In this document: positions 7,567 to 16,407 of the stretch, piece after piece | How the letters are laid out: each line of letters opens with the position of its first letter | Position numbering within the stretch: position 1 is the stretch's first letter | IMG/VR virus record: IMGVR_UViG_3300030107_002668 | Location: 1 to 24,926 of that record | DNA length: 24,926 nt | Reading direction: 5' to 3' (one strand) | Origin: a virus | Position numbers and translations under genes: made by a program | The notes under the pieces: model-generated | The model's database searches: none | What the model was told of the DNA's origin: nothing | Seen by the model: only the letters and a program-made list of their open reading frames with translations

Positions 7567-10500
7567 ATGCCAGATTTAAAAACTATATTAGATGCACAAT
7601 CTAATTTATTAGATTTAAACCCAGAAGAAAAAGTACAACAACGTATTGCTGGGAATACAGTACAAACTCAAACAAACAGACCTCCTTCTGTTGCAGGAAT
7701 GATTCAACCTAGGCAACAACAACAAGTAAAGCCACAAGATGATAGAAATTTATTACAAAATATAGGTAAAGGATTGTGGGATTTTGGAGAAGAATTTATA
7801 CAACAAGGAATTGATACCGCATTATTAGGTATGCCTAGCGCTGGTACATTTACAGGTGGAAATCCATGGTTTGGTTTGTCTTATGATACAGACATAGATA
7901 GTTTTGCTGGTAAAGCTGGTCAAGCTATTGGTGGAGCTGCTGGTTTCTTGGTTCCTTTTGCTGGAACATCTAAATTCATTACTAGTCCATTAAGTAGAGT
8001 AGTAGCTAATGCTACAATGAATGCTGGTGGTAAAACTATGCAAAAGAAAGCTTTGAATGCAATTAAAAACGCATCTGGAAAACCGGGAGCAGTTACATAC
8101 GCAGATGATGCAATAGATAGTGTTAAAGAATCTAAAAATTTATCGGAATTATTTGATGAAACTATAGCTGCTCCATTTGCACAAAGTATGCGAGGTTTTA
8201 ATAAATTAAATCCTGAACAAAAAACTACATTTGCTAGTAAAATTGAAAAAGGTGCAGGTGAATTTATAAAAGAGCTTGCAGAAACTAAAGGTATAGTTTT
8301 AAGTGACGATGCTGTTAAAAGTATTACAACAGAAGTTGGTGAAATATGGATGCAGGCTGGAGGTAGACCTATTAATTCTTTACAAGGCTTAATTCATAGA
8401 GCAATGGGTCAAGGCAAATATACTGGATTCTATAGTCATATGTTTGAAGAAGGAGTAATTTTTGCAGCAGTAGAAAGTGGTATGCACGCCGTAGAAGTTA
8501 ATGCTGGAAACGAAGAAGCGCATTTTGGAACAGTAGCTAAAGATGCATTTTTGCTAGGACACGCATTTGGTTTAGTAAGATTTATACCTGGTGGTGTAGA
8601 AGGTGGAATGGGAATGAATCCAATTACCAAGACAGGTAGAGAGCGTATAGCCGCATTAATAAAAGGAGAAAGAGCTTATGCTAGAAGATATAATGTAAAT
8701 GACTCTACTGATAGAGAAAGTATTGCAGCTATGTATCAAAGTTATATGAATATTCCTAAAACTCCATTTAAGTATCCTGGTAGAGATTTAAGAGACGAAC
8801 CTATGGAAGAAATAATGACTACTATAGGAGAAAGAATGGGAGCTGGTAATTTAACAATGAACGGCGAAAGAATATTAAACCCTTCCCCATCAAGAATATT
8901 AAGAATATTACAAGATGGTACTGAAGCCGAACAAAAAGCAGCAGCTAAACACATGCAAGAAGTTTTACAAGAAATTATGAGAACAGGTCAAAGCAAATAT
9001 CGTAGAGAGTTTTTAAAAACAATGGGAGATGATGTATTAAAAAGTTCATTTAGAATGGCTGCTGGTGGAGTTGTAATGACTGGACCTGGAGTATTAATGG
9101 ATGATAATATTCCATTTGAAGAAAAAATGTTGCATTTTGCTATGGGTGCATTTTTAATGAAGAAAGGTAAAGTCTTAAATTATAGAGAAAAATTACCTGG
9201 AGGAGAGTTAGGAGCTTATAAAAAACATAGTTTAATGAGAGAATTTCCTAAAGATTTAAATAAAATAGGAGATTTTTACAAAACATTAGGAGTAGAAATT
9301 GTTAACAAAGATGGAAACATAGACCCTTTATGGTTAAAAACATACTTAGAAACAACAAAATTTGAAAAAGAATCAGGGGGAGAACAACAATTAAGTTTTT
9401 CTAATCCAAAAGCTATACAAGGATTAATAGATTTAGCACAATCTGGACAACCAATTGGTAAAGGTGAAATTTATAACCATTTTATAACAGACGCTAAAAA
9501 ACCATTAAAACCTCACAAAAGAGAATCTACTTTAGATAAAGAAAATTCATTTGTAAATGAAAGAGGAGAAAGACAAGTAATAATAGAAAGAAAAGTAGAT
9601 GAAGCAATTTATGAAAGTTTTACACGTAAGTTAAATAGCGTATTATCAGATAAACAAAGATTTAAAGAATGGAGCGAATTATCTCCAGCTGAAAAACAAA
9701 TGTGGAAAGATGGCATGGACAAATTGGAAATGCCTACAACTGAACTACAATTTGGTCAACAAAAATTAGAAAGATTGTTTGTAAAAGCTAATATAGATTC
9801 AGTTACAAACACTATGGAAGCATTACGAAATAGAGCAAATGAAGCAGCAGAAGCTTTAACTATTGACGGAAAAAATGATTTAACTCCATTGCCTATTGAG
9901 CTAGCTGATGGTAGTATGGCATTAGAATATAAAAAAATAGATATAAGAAATGCTGATTTAACAGCAGAACAAGCATATGCTATAAGACAATATAATCATT
10001 TAATAGAATTGTTAGCAAATAATGGTAGAGATAGAGTAGCAAATGCTAATGCAGATTTATATTTAAACACAAGAGCTACAAATATTCAAGGATTTGAAAA
10101 ATTCTTAAATGCTATTGATGAAGGTTTAAAAGATATGAATGGAGTTAGAATATCTGAAAACGGAAAAAGAGTTGGATTAGATTTGATACCAAAAGATTCT
10201 AATGGTGAAATTAATTGGGAAACACAAGACTACAAAACTAATTTTTCTGACCCTTGGCTATATAGATTATTAAGTTTAAATAAAATGGAAACATTAATAG
10301 ACTATACAGCTACTCATTTATTAAAGTATATGGATGTTTCAAACGCTAAATATGGTAAGAGTAGTTTAGGTAATAAATTGCGTGAAGTATTTATGGATGA
10401 TAATGGATTTTATGTTGCAACTGGAATAAAAATAACAAATTCTGATGGAAGCACAAATGTTAAAGAAACACAAATAGCTAGACTTTTATTAGAAACAATA

Positions 10501-13500
10501 AAACTATCAGGAGCTACAAGGTCAGAAGTAAAAAAGAATGAAGTTTCAAGAAGTGTAGACGAATTTAATGAATTGAAAAAAAGATTGTTAGGAGAAGGAT
10601 TTGATATATATCAAGAAAAACTAGCAATTAACGATTTTGATTTAACAAAATTAATTAGACAAAGAACTCTTGAATATAAATTAGCAAACGGAGAAATGCT
10701 TGTAGATGGAAAGCCAGTAAAAATAACAATGTCTGAAGTTCAAAAAATACAAGAAGGTATTGATAATGGATTAATTAATGACAATTTAACATTTACTCCT
10801 ATTGCTGATGTATTATTTGAATCATTAAACATTAAAGGTTTTCAAAAAATATTTAAAAACATAGGAAAAGAAGTTGAAATATTAAACTATGAAGATGCTT
10901 TTAAAATTATAGAAGCAGATACTTCTTTAAGCAAAGATAAAAAAGCCCAATTAATATCATTGTTAAAACAATTTCAAAAAGATAATCCTATGGAATCTGT
11001 ATTAGGTATATTTTCTGATGTAAAATTTATAAACGACACATTTATGTCATTAGTAAGAACTAAAGAAAATCCTAATGGTGTTTTGCATTTAGGCGATAAA
11101 GAATTTACAATGATGGATGATGCAAATATAAGATTGTTTAAAGAAAAATTATATCTTATGAAAAATCAAGCGCATTCAGAACAAGTAAATCAATTTATAT
11201 TTAAATTGGGAGAATTAGCTAATATTGAATCTAAACACAACAAAAGACTTATTAATACTTTAATAGCTGAATTACAATATTCTCAAAATCCATTAAGCAT
11301 ATATGCAATAGCTAGAGAATATGGTTTTTACAAAGAAGAAACAAAATCTTTTAAAGAAACACTTCCTGAAAGTGATGCAAATAAAATTATAGAAGCTATT
11401 AGAGATAGAACTCTTAGAGATTGGTCTCAAGATGACAAATTCTTACAAGAAGACGCTCAAAGATATTTAGAAAGTAGTCAAAAAGCAGAAAAAAATAAAA
11501 GTGACGTAAAGCCTCTTCGTATGCAAGAACTTATAAATACTTATGGTATTGCAGATGTATGGAAGCTTTCACCTACAAGCGAAAAAACTCAAACTCAATA
11601 CTTGCAAGATATTTGGAGAGATTCATATTTAAATAAAGAAGGTAAAGATGGACAAATTAATTGGGCTAAAAATGCAACTGATTTTGTAACAGACTTATCA
11701 AACAGCATAGCAAAAGCTTCTGAAGGAAAAAAGAAAGTAGAAGAAATATTACCAGCTGTACAAAAGTGGTTTAATACTTCTATAGAACAAAGAGACCATG
11801 TAATTGTTAGATTAAATTACGGAGCTCCTCAAAATTCATCTTTATCAAAAGGCGTACATCAAAATAATTTAGCTTTTGACCGCATAGATAAATTGCAAAC
11901 TGATAATAAGCAAAAAGCTAAAGTAATATTTTTAGATGGAAGTATTAATGTAGAAGGATTGCCAAAAACATCTACAGAATTAATGAGCGAAATAAAATCT
12001 ATGTTTTTTGGTGGTAAAGTGCAAACGTTGCCAGAAAATTTAGCTTCTAATCCATTAATAGAATCAAGTATGAACTTAAATGGTAAATCATTTTTTGTAT
12101 ATAAATTAGGAAATACTGATGCTTCATTTTTAATAAGAAATAGTCCACAAAATATAAATGCTATTGTTAATAATTATGGTAAATATTTAAAAGAATTAGT
12201 TGATGCTGGTATAATAAAGCAAAAATTTATGGATAATATTTTGAACAATAGTGGAAATGCTTCAATTAGATATAACGAAACAACAAAAAGATATGAACCT
12301 GTTAACGAACAATTTGGTGGAAAAGATATTGGAAATGAAAGAATACATGAAATTATGAATGATTATATTCTTGGTGGAATTTTTCAAAAAACATATTGGG
12401 AAAGCAATATGCGTGATGCTAGAGACAAAGAAGTTGGTGATTTAGTAAAAAGATTACCTTTAATAGCAAATACTAACGCTGTTAAATATGACGCAAATAA
12501 AATCTTATCAGTTTCTGAAGTATTAGATAAAAATAATATTAAAATAGATAATAAAGCAGAAGTTGTTAAAACTTTACAACAGCTTGCAAAAGGCGAACTT
12601 AAAGAAGTTGTATATGCTGATGAAACAATAGATGGAACAGGTTCTGTTTCAGAAAGATTTGATGTATTAAAAATAATTGAAACAGAATATAACGCTCTTA
12701 TAGAAAAAGCTAAAGCTGACCCAAATGCTCCTGCAGACTTAATAGAATCATTGACATTTGAAAAACAAAAATTATTAGAAAGCGCAGAAGCAAGTAGCGT
12801 AAATGGAATATCTTTTGTTACAGATAATCTTTTTGCAGCTACAAGTTATTTAGGCGGGGAACCAAATTGGAAAGAAGCTGGAGGTGTAAAACCTATTATT
12901 GTTAAAAATGTTAACGGACATATATTTGTACAAAAAACAGCATTCTTAAGAAATTCAGAAATGAAAGAATATTTTGACAACAATAAAGATGTTGCAATGG
13001 TAAGCTTCACAAGTGCTACTAAAAAAATTGGTAATAATTTAGATAACATAAAAATTATAGATGGACAAAAATTTGAATCACATTTAGAAGGAGCTGAAAG
13101 TATAGGAGTTGACTTTTTAAGACCTATTACTCCAGAAAGTATTAATATTGTAAGCGTAAAATCTAATAAAACACAAGCTTCTTTAGCAAGAAACAATACT
13201 GTGCATTTAAGAGGTAAAGAATTGGATGCTTATTATGATGCTATTCATAAACAAAGTATAGATAAAATCTTTCGGGATATTGCAGAATTAAAAGACCCAT
13301 ATGCTACACACCAAAGAAGTGCTTTATATAAAATGTTAATGAATGACAGAAAAACACAAGCTAGTGGAGATTTTAATTACGCAGAAAGTCAATCAGGAAT
13401 AGAAACTTTATGGGCTGAATTAGGAGGAGAACCATCCATGTTTCCTAGAAGTTGGGAAAATATGATAAAATCTGAATACATAGATAAAGAAATAGCTAAA

Positions 13501-16407
13501 AAAATAAATGGAGGACAAGGAGTTTTACAAGCTGATTTAAAAAATGAATTAAAAAATACTATTGTTGTAAATGGCGAAGTATTTCAATACGGAGAAGCAA
13601 GAATAGGTGATGTAAATAAAAATAAACTTATTAATCCAGACAGAATTACATTAATTAAAAGAAATGAAACAATAAAAGATGATTTAATGTCTTTAAGTGG
13701 AAACAAACCATTTGCTTTATTGCATAGAGAACTTAAACAATTAAGACAACAAGAATTAAATACATTAGAAAAAACTTTAGAATTATTTGAAAAATTTAAA
13801 AAAGACAATAATTTAAAAGATTATGACATTGCAATGAGCGCAGAAAGAAATCCTCATACAAAACCAAGTAGTGTTATGGTAGTTGCGTTAAAAGGATTTA
13901 CTAAAAATGGTAATGACGTAATATTAAATCACGCTGATTTAAAAAGAGCCGCTGAAGGAGATTTTGATATAGATACTGCTAACGTGTATTGGGAAATGCC
14001 TACACAGGTAGTTCAAGGATATGCTAGAGGTAGAGGTAAAGTTCAAGATTCTAATGTTATAGGCATAGAAACTAACGATGCTGCTTCATATTTTGGTGTA
14101 GAGCTTAAAAACCAAGGTAGTATGTTTGAGTTCTCAAGACGTGCTAAAGAAGCAGAGAAACTTAGAGGTCCTTTGATGAATATGCAAGGAGTACTACAAC
14201 ATTTAGAAAGTCATAGTAGTATGAGAAGTACTTATGAAAATAGTTCAGGAGTAGCTGAAAAACTAGTTATACGAGTTGGTCAAAATACTTATGTAACATT
14301 AAAAAGCGATTTAACAAAAACGCATCAATTAATCGCAGATTATGTTCAAGCTACATTAGACTCTAACAGCGGTTATGATATGAATAAAATAACATACGAC
14401 AATACTGTTAAAGAAATATTGTTTGGTGAAAATGGTGCATTTGAATTGAAAAAAATGAGCGATAAAATTAGTAAAGACACTGGTAATAAATATTTAAGAA
14501 GAGTTGTAAAATCTAAAGAAGGGGATAAAATAGAATATGTAGATTTAATAAACAATTTAGAAGCTCAAACAGTTGTTATGAAAATTATAGACCCTTATAG
14601 AAGATTGTTAAATTTAAGTACAGCTATATATGAAGGTGGAGAAGCACGAAGCGTAGGTTTAAGAGAGTTAAGTTCTGGTGTAAAAAATTATGAATATGAA
14701 ATGAAGAATGCTGAATTTGAAGCAATACAATATCTTCAAAAAGAAAAGAATTTCTTTATAGACAAAAAGGAAAACATATTTAATGGTTGGAATATGAACG
14801 CAAGACCTTCCCAGCAAACAGGACCTAATCAAGTTATTTATGATAAACTTTTAAGAAAATTATCTAAAATAAAAGAATTAAGCTTAAATGAAAAAAGCGA
14901 AGGACAATTAGATAAATTTGGTCAAGAAATTAATGATATGACTAACGAGGAAAGACTTGGGTCTAAAATATTTGTAGAACAATCTTCTGAAGGATTTACC
15001 AAATTAAATGATTTTGTAAAAAATCAAGCAGAAGCTGCTGAATCTCTTAATGCTATAGATAAAAAAATAGACGAAATGTATGCAGCTAGAAGACTTGCTA
15101 CAAACAAATCTGATAGAGATTATTATGATAGAAAAATAAAAGAATTAAGCAATAAAGATGGAACAGGACTTAAACAAAAAATACAAAAAAGATTATCTGA
15201 AGAATTTACTAAAGAAAAGAATGGAAAATTTAAGGGAGAAATTGCTAAAAAAATGTTGAAAAGATGGGAACAAAAAGTTACTGAAGAAATTTTAGCAAAA
15301 AAACCAGAAAACGAAAGATTTTTAACTGATAAAGATGTTAAAAATATTAAACAAATAGCAAAACAAAGATTAATAAAAAATGGTATTATTATAGAAGGAG
15401 CTCCTAAATCAGAAGTTATTCATGCTTTAACTTTACAAAATATGTTTTCAACTTATGCTATAGATTTTAAATCAGTAGGTTTAAATAAAATAAAATCTAA
15501 AGAACTTGATAAACAGGTAGAATTAATAAGAGATGAATTTAATAAAGCAGTAGATACTATAGTTAAAAGTAAAGAAGGACATACTTGGGATAATTTATAT
15601 AATCATACAGTTGATAGAATTGCAAAAGTTATAGATATGAATGCTAGTGGAAAAGAACGTTTTGCAGTAGAACAAATTTTTATGGCAAAAATTATGTCTC
15701 CTAGAGCTGATATTACAAAATTAATTAGTTATAAAGGAAATCTATATCCAGCTCCTCAATCTAAAAGAATGGATACTTTCGTTAAACTTGGTTTAAGCTA
15801 TTATGCAAAACAATATAAAAATGAACCGTTGATACTAAACGAAATTTATAGTAGATTAATAAGGTTTCATAAACAAGCTGATTATAAACTTAGAGGATTA
15901 GAAGCGGAAGGATTACCAGAAGGACCTTTAGCTAGACAAGAATTTTATCTTGAGCCATTAACATACAATGGTATGAAAAAAGATATGTTATTAGAAGTAT
16001 TTAGAGGAGATTTTCAAGCTAGTTTAGCTGGTCAAACAGATTTTAAACATTCAAGATTAAATGCTTATGAACAACTACATAAAGCTTTTGGAAGTGGTTT
16101 AATAAGAGATATTATGACAGATGGTACATTATTTACTTTACCAGATAGAGCAGTCATTGAAGCTGGAGCACACACAAGAGATATATCATTTGGTGGAGTT
16201 GCAGAATTTCAAAAAGCTATGGACCAAGGAATGAGGTCTGTTAAATTTGACAAAGATGGTGAAACGTATATAAGTACAGACGGAGGCGTTTTAAGAGTTA
16301 CAGATAGTGCAAAAATAGAAAATATTGGAAATACAAATAAAAAACCAAAAAATGTTGTACAAGATAAAGAACAAAAAAGAATTGATGAACTATTGGAGTG
16401 TTTTTAA
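7567..16407 (+). CDS. Giant virion-block protein with predicted two-barrel (DPBB) RNA polymerase core
   Basis: This 2946-residue protein starts at ATG 7567 behind AGGA. Residues 1-600 are Gly/Ala-rich with hydrophobic helices (about 114-138, 329-343, 495-512, 521-532) that could touch membranes during ejection. Residues 600-1600 are mostly helical. Residues 1745-1823 carry GGVKPIIVKNVNG, FVQK and SATKKIG, giving candidate catalytic lysines K1775 and K1790. Residues 2088-2142 carry RNP (2094-2096), LKGF (2108-2111) and GDFDID (2131-2136) followed by TANVYW. D2132, D2134 and D2136 would bind the catalytic magnesium. Residues 2254-2280 (LIADYVQATLDSN... NT) resemble the segment following this motif in crAss-like polymerases. 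The C-terminal third is helical with coiled coil around 2490-2530. The polymerase family is known from QDE-1/RDR, YonO and crAss-like virion polymerases (phi14:2 gp66). Packaging and injection are inferred from the ejection-gene context. An unrelated polyvalent-type protein is the alternative. Confidence 0.7.
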   Translation: MPDLKTILDAQSNLLDLNPEEKVQQRIAGNTVQTQTNRPPSVAGMIQPRQQQQVKPQDDRNLLQNIGKGLWDFGEEFIQQGIDTALLGMPSAGTFTGGNPWFGLSYDTDIDSFAGKAGQAIGGAAGFLVPFAGTSKFITSPLSRVVANATMNAGGKTMQKKALNAIKNASGKPGAVTYADDAIDSVKESKNLSELFDETIAAPFAQSMRGFNKLNPEQKTTFASKIEKGAGEFIKELAETKGIVLSDDAVKSITTEVGEIWMQAGGRPINSLQGLIHRAMGQGKYTGFYSHMFEEGVIFAAVESGMHAVEVNAGNEEAHFGTVAKDAFLLGHAFGLVRFIPGGVEGGMGMNPITKTGRERIAALIKGERAYARRYNVNDSTDRESIAAMYQSYMNIPKTPFKYPGRDLRDEPMEEIMTTIGERMGAGNLTMNGERILNPSPSRILRILQDGTEAEQKAAAKHMQEVLQEIMRTGQSKYRREFLKTMGDDVLKSSFRMAAGGVVMTGPGVLMDDNIPFEEKMLHFAMGAFLMKKGKVLNYREKLPGGELGAYKKHSLMREFPKDLNKIGDFYKTLGVEIVNKDGNIDPLWLKTYLETTKFEKESGGEQQLSFSNPKAIQGLIDLAQSGQPIGKGEIYNHFITDAKKPLKPHKRESTLDKENSFVNERGERQVIIERKVDEAIYESFTRKLNSVLSDKQRFKEWSELSPAEKQMWKDGMDKLEMPTTELQFGQQKLERLFVKANIDSVTNTMEALRNRANEAAEALTIDGKNDLTPLPIELADGSMALEYKKIDIRNADLTAEQAYAIRQYNHLIELLANNGRDRVANANADLYLNTRATNIQGFEKFLNAIDEGLKDMNGVRISENGKRVGLDLIPKDSNGEINWETQDYKTNFSDPWLYRLLSLNKMETLIDYTATHLLKYMDVSNAKYGKSSLGNKLREVFMDDNGFYVATGIKITNSDGSTNVKETQIARLLLETIKLSGATRSEVKKNEVSRSVDEFNELKKRLLGEGFDIYQEKLAINDFDLTKLIRQRTLEYKLANGEMLVDGKPVKITMSEVQKIQEGIDNGLINDNLTFTPIADVLFESLNIKGFQKIFKNIGKEVEILNYEDAFKIIEADTSLSKDKKAQLISLLKQFQKDNPMESVLGIFSDVKFINDTFMSLVRTKENPNGVLHLGDKEFTMMDDANIRLFKEKLYLMKNQAHSEQVNQFIFKLGELANIESKHNKRLINTLIAELQYSQNPLSIYAIAREYGFYKEETKSFKETLPESDANKIIEAIRDRTLRDWSQDDKFLQEDAQRYLESSQKAEKNKSDVKPLRMQELINTYGIADVWKLSPTSEKTQTQYLQDIWRDSYLNKEGKDGQINWAKNATDFVTDLSNSIAKASEGKKKVEEILPAVQKWFNTSIEQRDHVIVRLNYGAPQNSSLSKGVHQNNLAFDRIDKLQTDNKQKAKVIFLDGSINVEGLPKTSTELMSEIKSMFFGGKVQTLPENLASNPLIESSMNLNGKSFFVYKLGNTDASFLIRNSPQNINAIVNNYGKYLKELVDAGIIKQKFMDNILNNSGNASIRYNETTKRYEPVNEQFGGKDIGNERIHEIMNDYILGGIFQKTYWESNMRDARDKEVGDLVKRLPLIANTNAVKYDANKILSVSEVLDKNNIKIDNKAEVVKTLQQLAKGELKEVVYADETIDGTGSVSERFDVLKIIETEYNALIEKAKADPNAPADLIESLTFEKQKLLESAEASSVNGISFVTDNLFAATSYLGGEPNWKEAGGVKPIIVKNVNGHIFVQKTAFLRNSEMKEYFDNNKDVAMVSFTSATKKIGNNLDNIKIIDGQKFESHLEGAESIGVDFLRPITPESINIVSVKSNKTQASLARNNTVHLRGKELDAYYDAIHKQSIDKIFRDIAELKDPYATHQRSALYKMLMNDRKTQASGDFNYAESQSGIETLWAELGGEPSMFPRSWENMIKSEYIDKEIAKKINGGQGVLQADLKNELKNTIVVNGEVFQYGEARIGDVNKNKLINPDRITLIKRNETIKDDLMSLSGNKPFALLHRELKQLRQQELNTLEKTLELFEKFKKDNNLKDYDIAMSAERNPHTKPSSVMVVALKGFTKNGNDVILNHADLKRAAEGDFDIDTANVYWEMPTQVVQGYARGRGKVQDSNVIGIETNDAASYFGVELKNQGSMFEFSRRAKEAEKLRGPLMNMQGVLQHLESHSSMRSTYENSSGVAEKLVIRVGQNTYVTLKSDLTKTHQLIADYVQATLDSNSGYDMNKITYDNTVKEILFGENGAFELKKMSDKISKDTGNKYLRRVVKSKEGDKIEYVDLINNLEAQTVVMKIIDPYRRLLNLSTAIYEGGEARSVGLRELSSGVKNYEYEMKNAEFEAIQYLQKEKNFFIDKKENIFNGWNMNARPSQQTGPNQVIYDKLLRKLSKIKELSLNEKSEGQLDKFGQEINDMTNEERLGSKIFVEQSSEGFTKLNDFVKNQAEAAESLNAIDKKIDEMYAARRLATNKSDRDYYDRKIKELSNKDGTGLKQKIQKRLSEEFTKEKNGKFKGEIAKKMLKRWEQKVTEEILAKKPENERFLTDKDVKNIKQIAKQRLIKNGIIIEGAPKSEVIHALTLQNMFSTYAIDFKSVGLNKIKSKELDKQVELIRDEFNKAVDTIVKSKEGHTWDNLYNHTVDRIAKVIDMNASGKERFAVEQIFMAKIMSPRADITKLISYKGNLYPAPQSKRMDTFVKLGLSYYAKQYKNEPLILNEIYSRLIRFHKQADYKLRGLEAEGLPEGPLARQEFYLEPLTYNGMKKDMLLEVFRGDFQASLAGQTDFKHSRLNAYEQLHKAFGSGLIRDIMTDGTLFTLPDRAVIEAGAHTRDISFGGVAEFQKAMDQGMRSVKFDKDGETYISTDGGVLRVTDSAKIENIGNTNKKPKNVVQDKEQKRIDELLECF
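12781..13035 (+). other. Predicted first DPBB (beta-subunit-like) with two lysines
   Basis: These are residues 1739-1823 of the giant protein. The order is SVNGISFVT, a 20-residue linker, GGVKPIIV (K1775), NGHIFVQK (K1790), an acidic DNNKD stretch, then SFTSATKKIG. In RDR/QDE-1 polymerases the same place has a D-G-x-G-x-I-S motif, a G-G-x-K-G motif and a second lysine. In crAss-like polymerases, from memory, it has K-P-x-x-Y and S-A-V-K-V-G motifs. The order matches; the exact spacing was not tested by alignment. Confidence 0.5.
13828..13992 (+). other. Predicted second DPBB (beta'-subunit-like) with metal-binding DFDID
   Basis: These are residues 2088-2142 of the giant protein. AERNPHTKPSS is followed by a short strand, LKGF, a turn (KNGNDVI), a helix, then EGDFDIDTANVYW. 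D-x-D-x-D is the absolutely conserved magnesium site of all two-barrel RNA polymerases: DFDGD in cellular enzymes, DLDGD in RDRs, DFDxD in crAss-like phage enzymes. The glycine before it, the V-x-W after it, and R-N-P about 37 residues ahead are the RDR-type surroundings. Confidence 0.65.

Noticed and set aside
12846-13196. Long reverse-strand open frames inside the giant and tail genes
   Set aside because: They are shadows of AT-rich coding sequence, with no ribosome sites and low-complexity Ser/Leu/Phe/Ile composition.
7567-16407. Peptidoglycan hydrolase or zinc protease domain in the giant protein
   Set aside because: I looked for HExxH and for obvious lysozyme or transglycosylase motifs and found none; single His-Glu or His-Arg-Glu matches lack the rest.
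16398-16407. GTG at 16398 as the start of the 948-aa gene
   Set aside because: ATG 16407 has the GGAG site at correct spacing and the TAATG overlap used throughout this genome.
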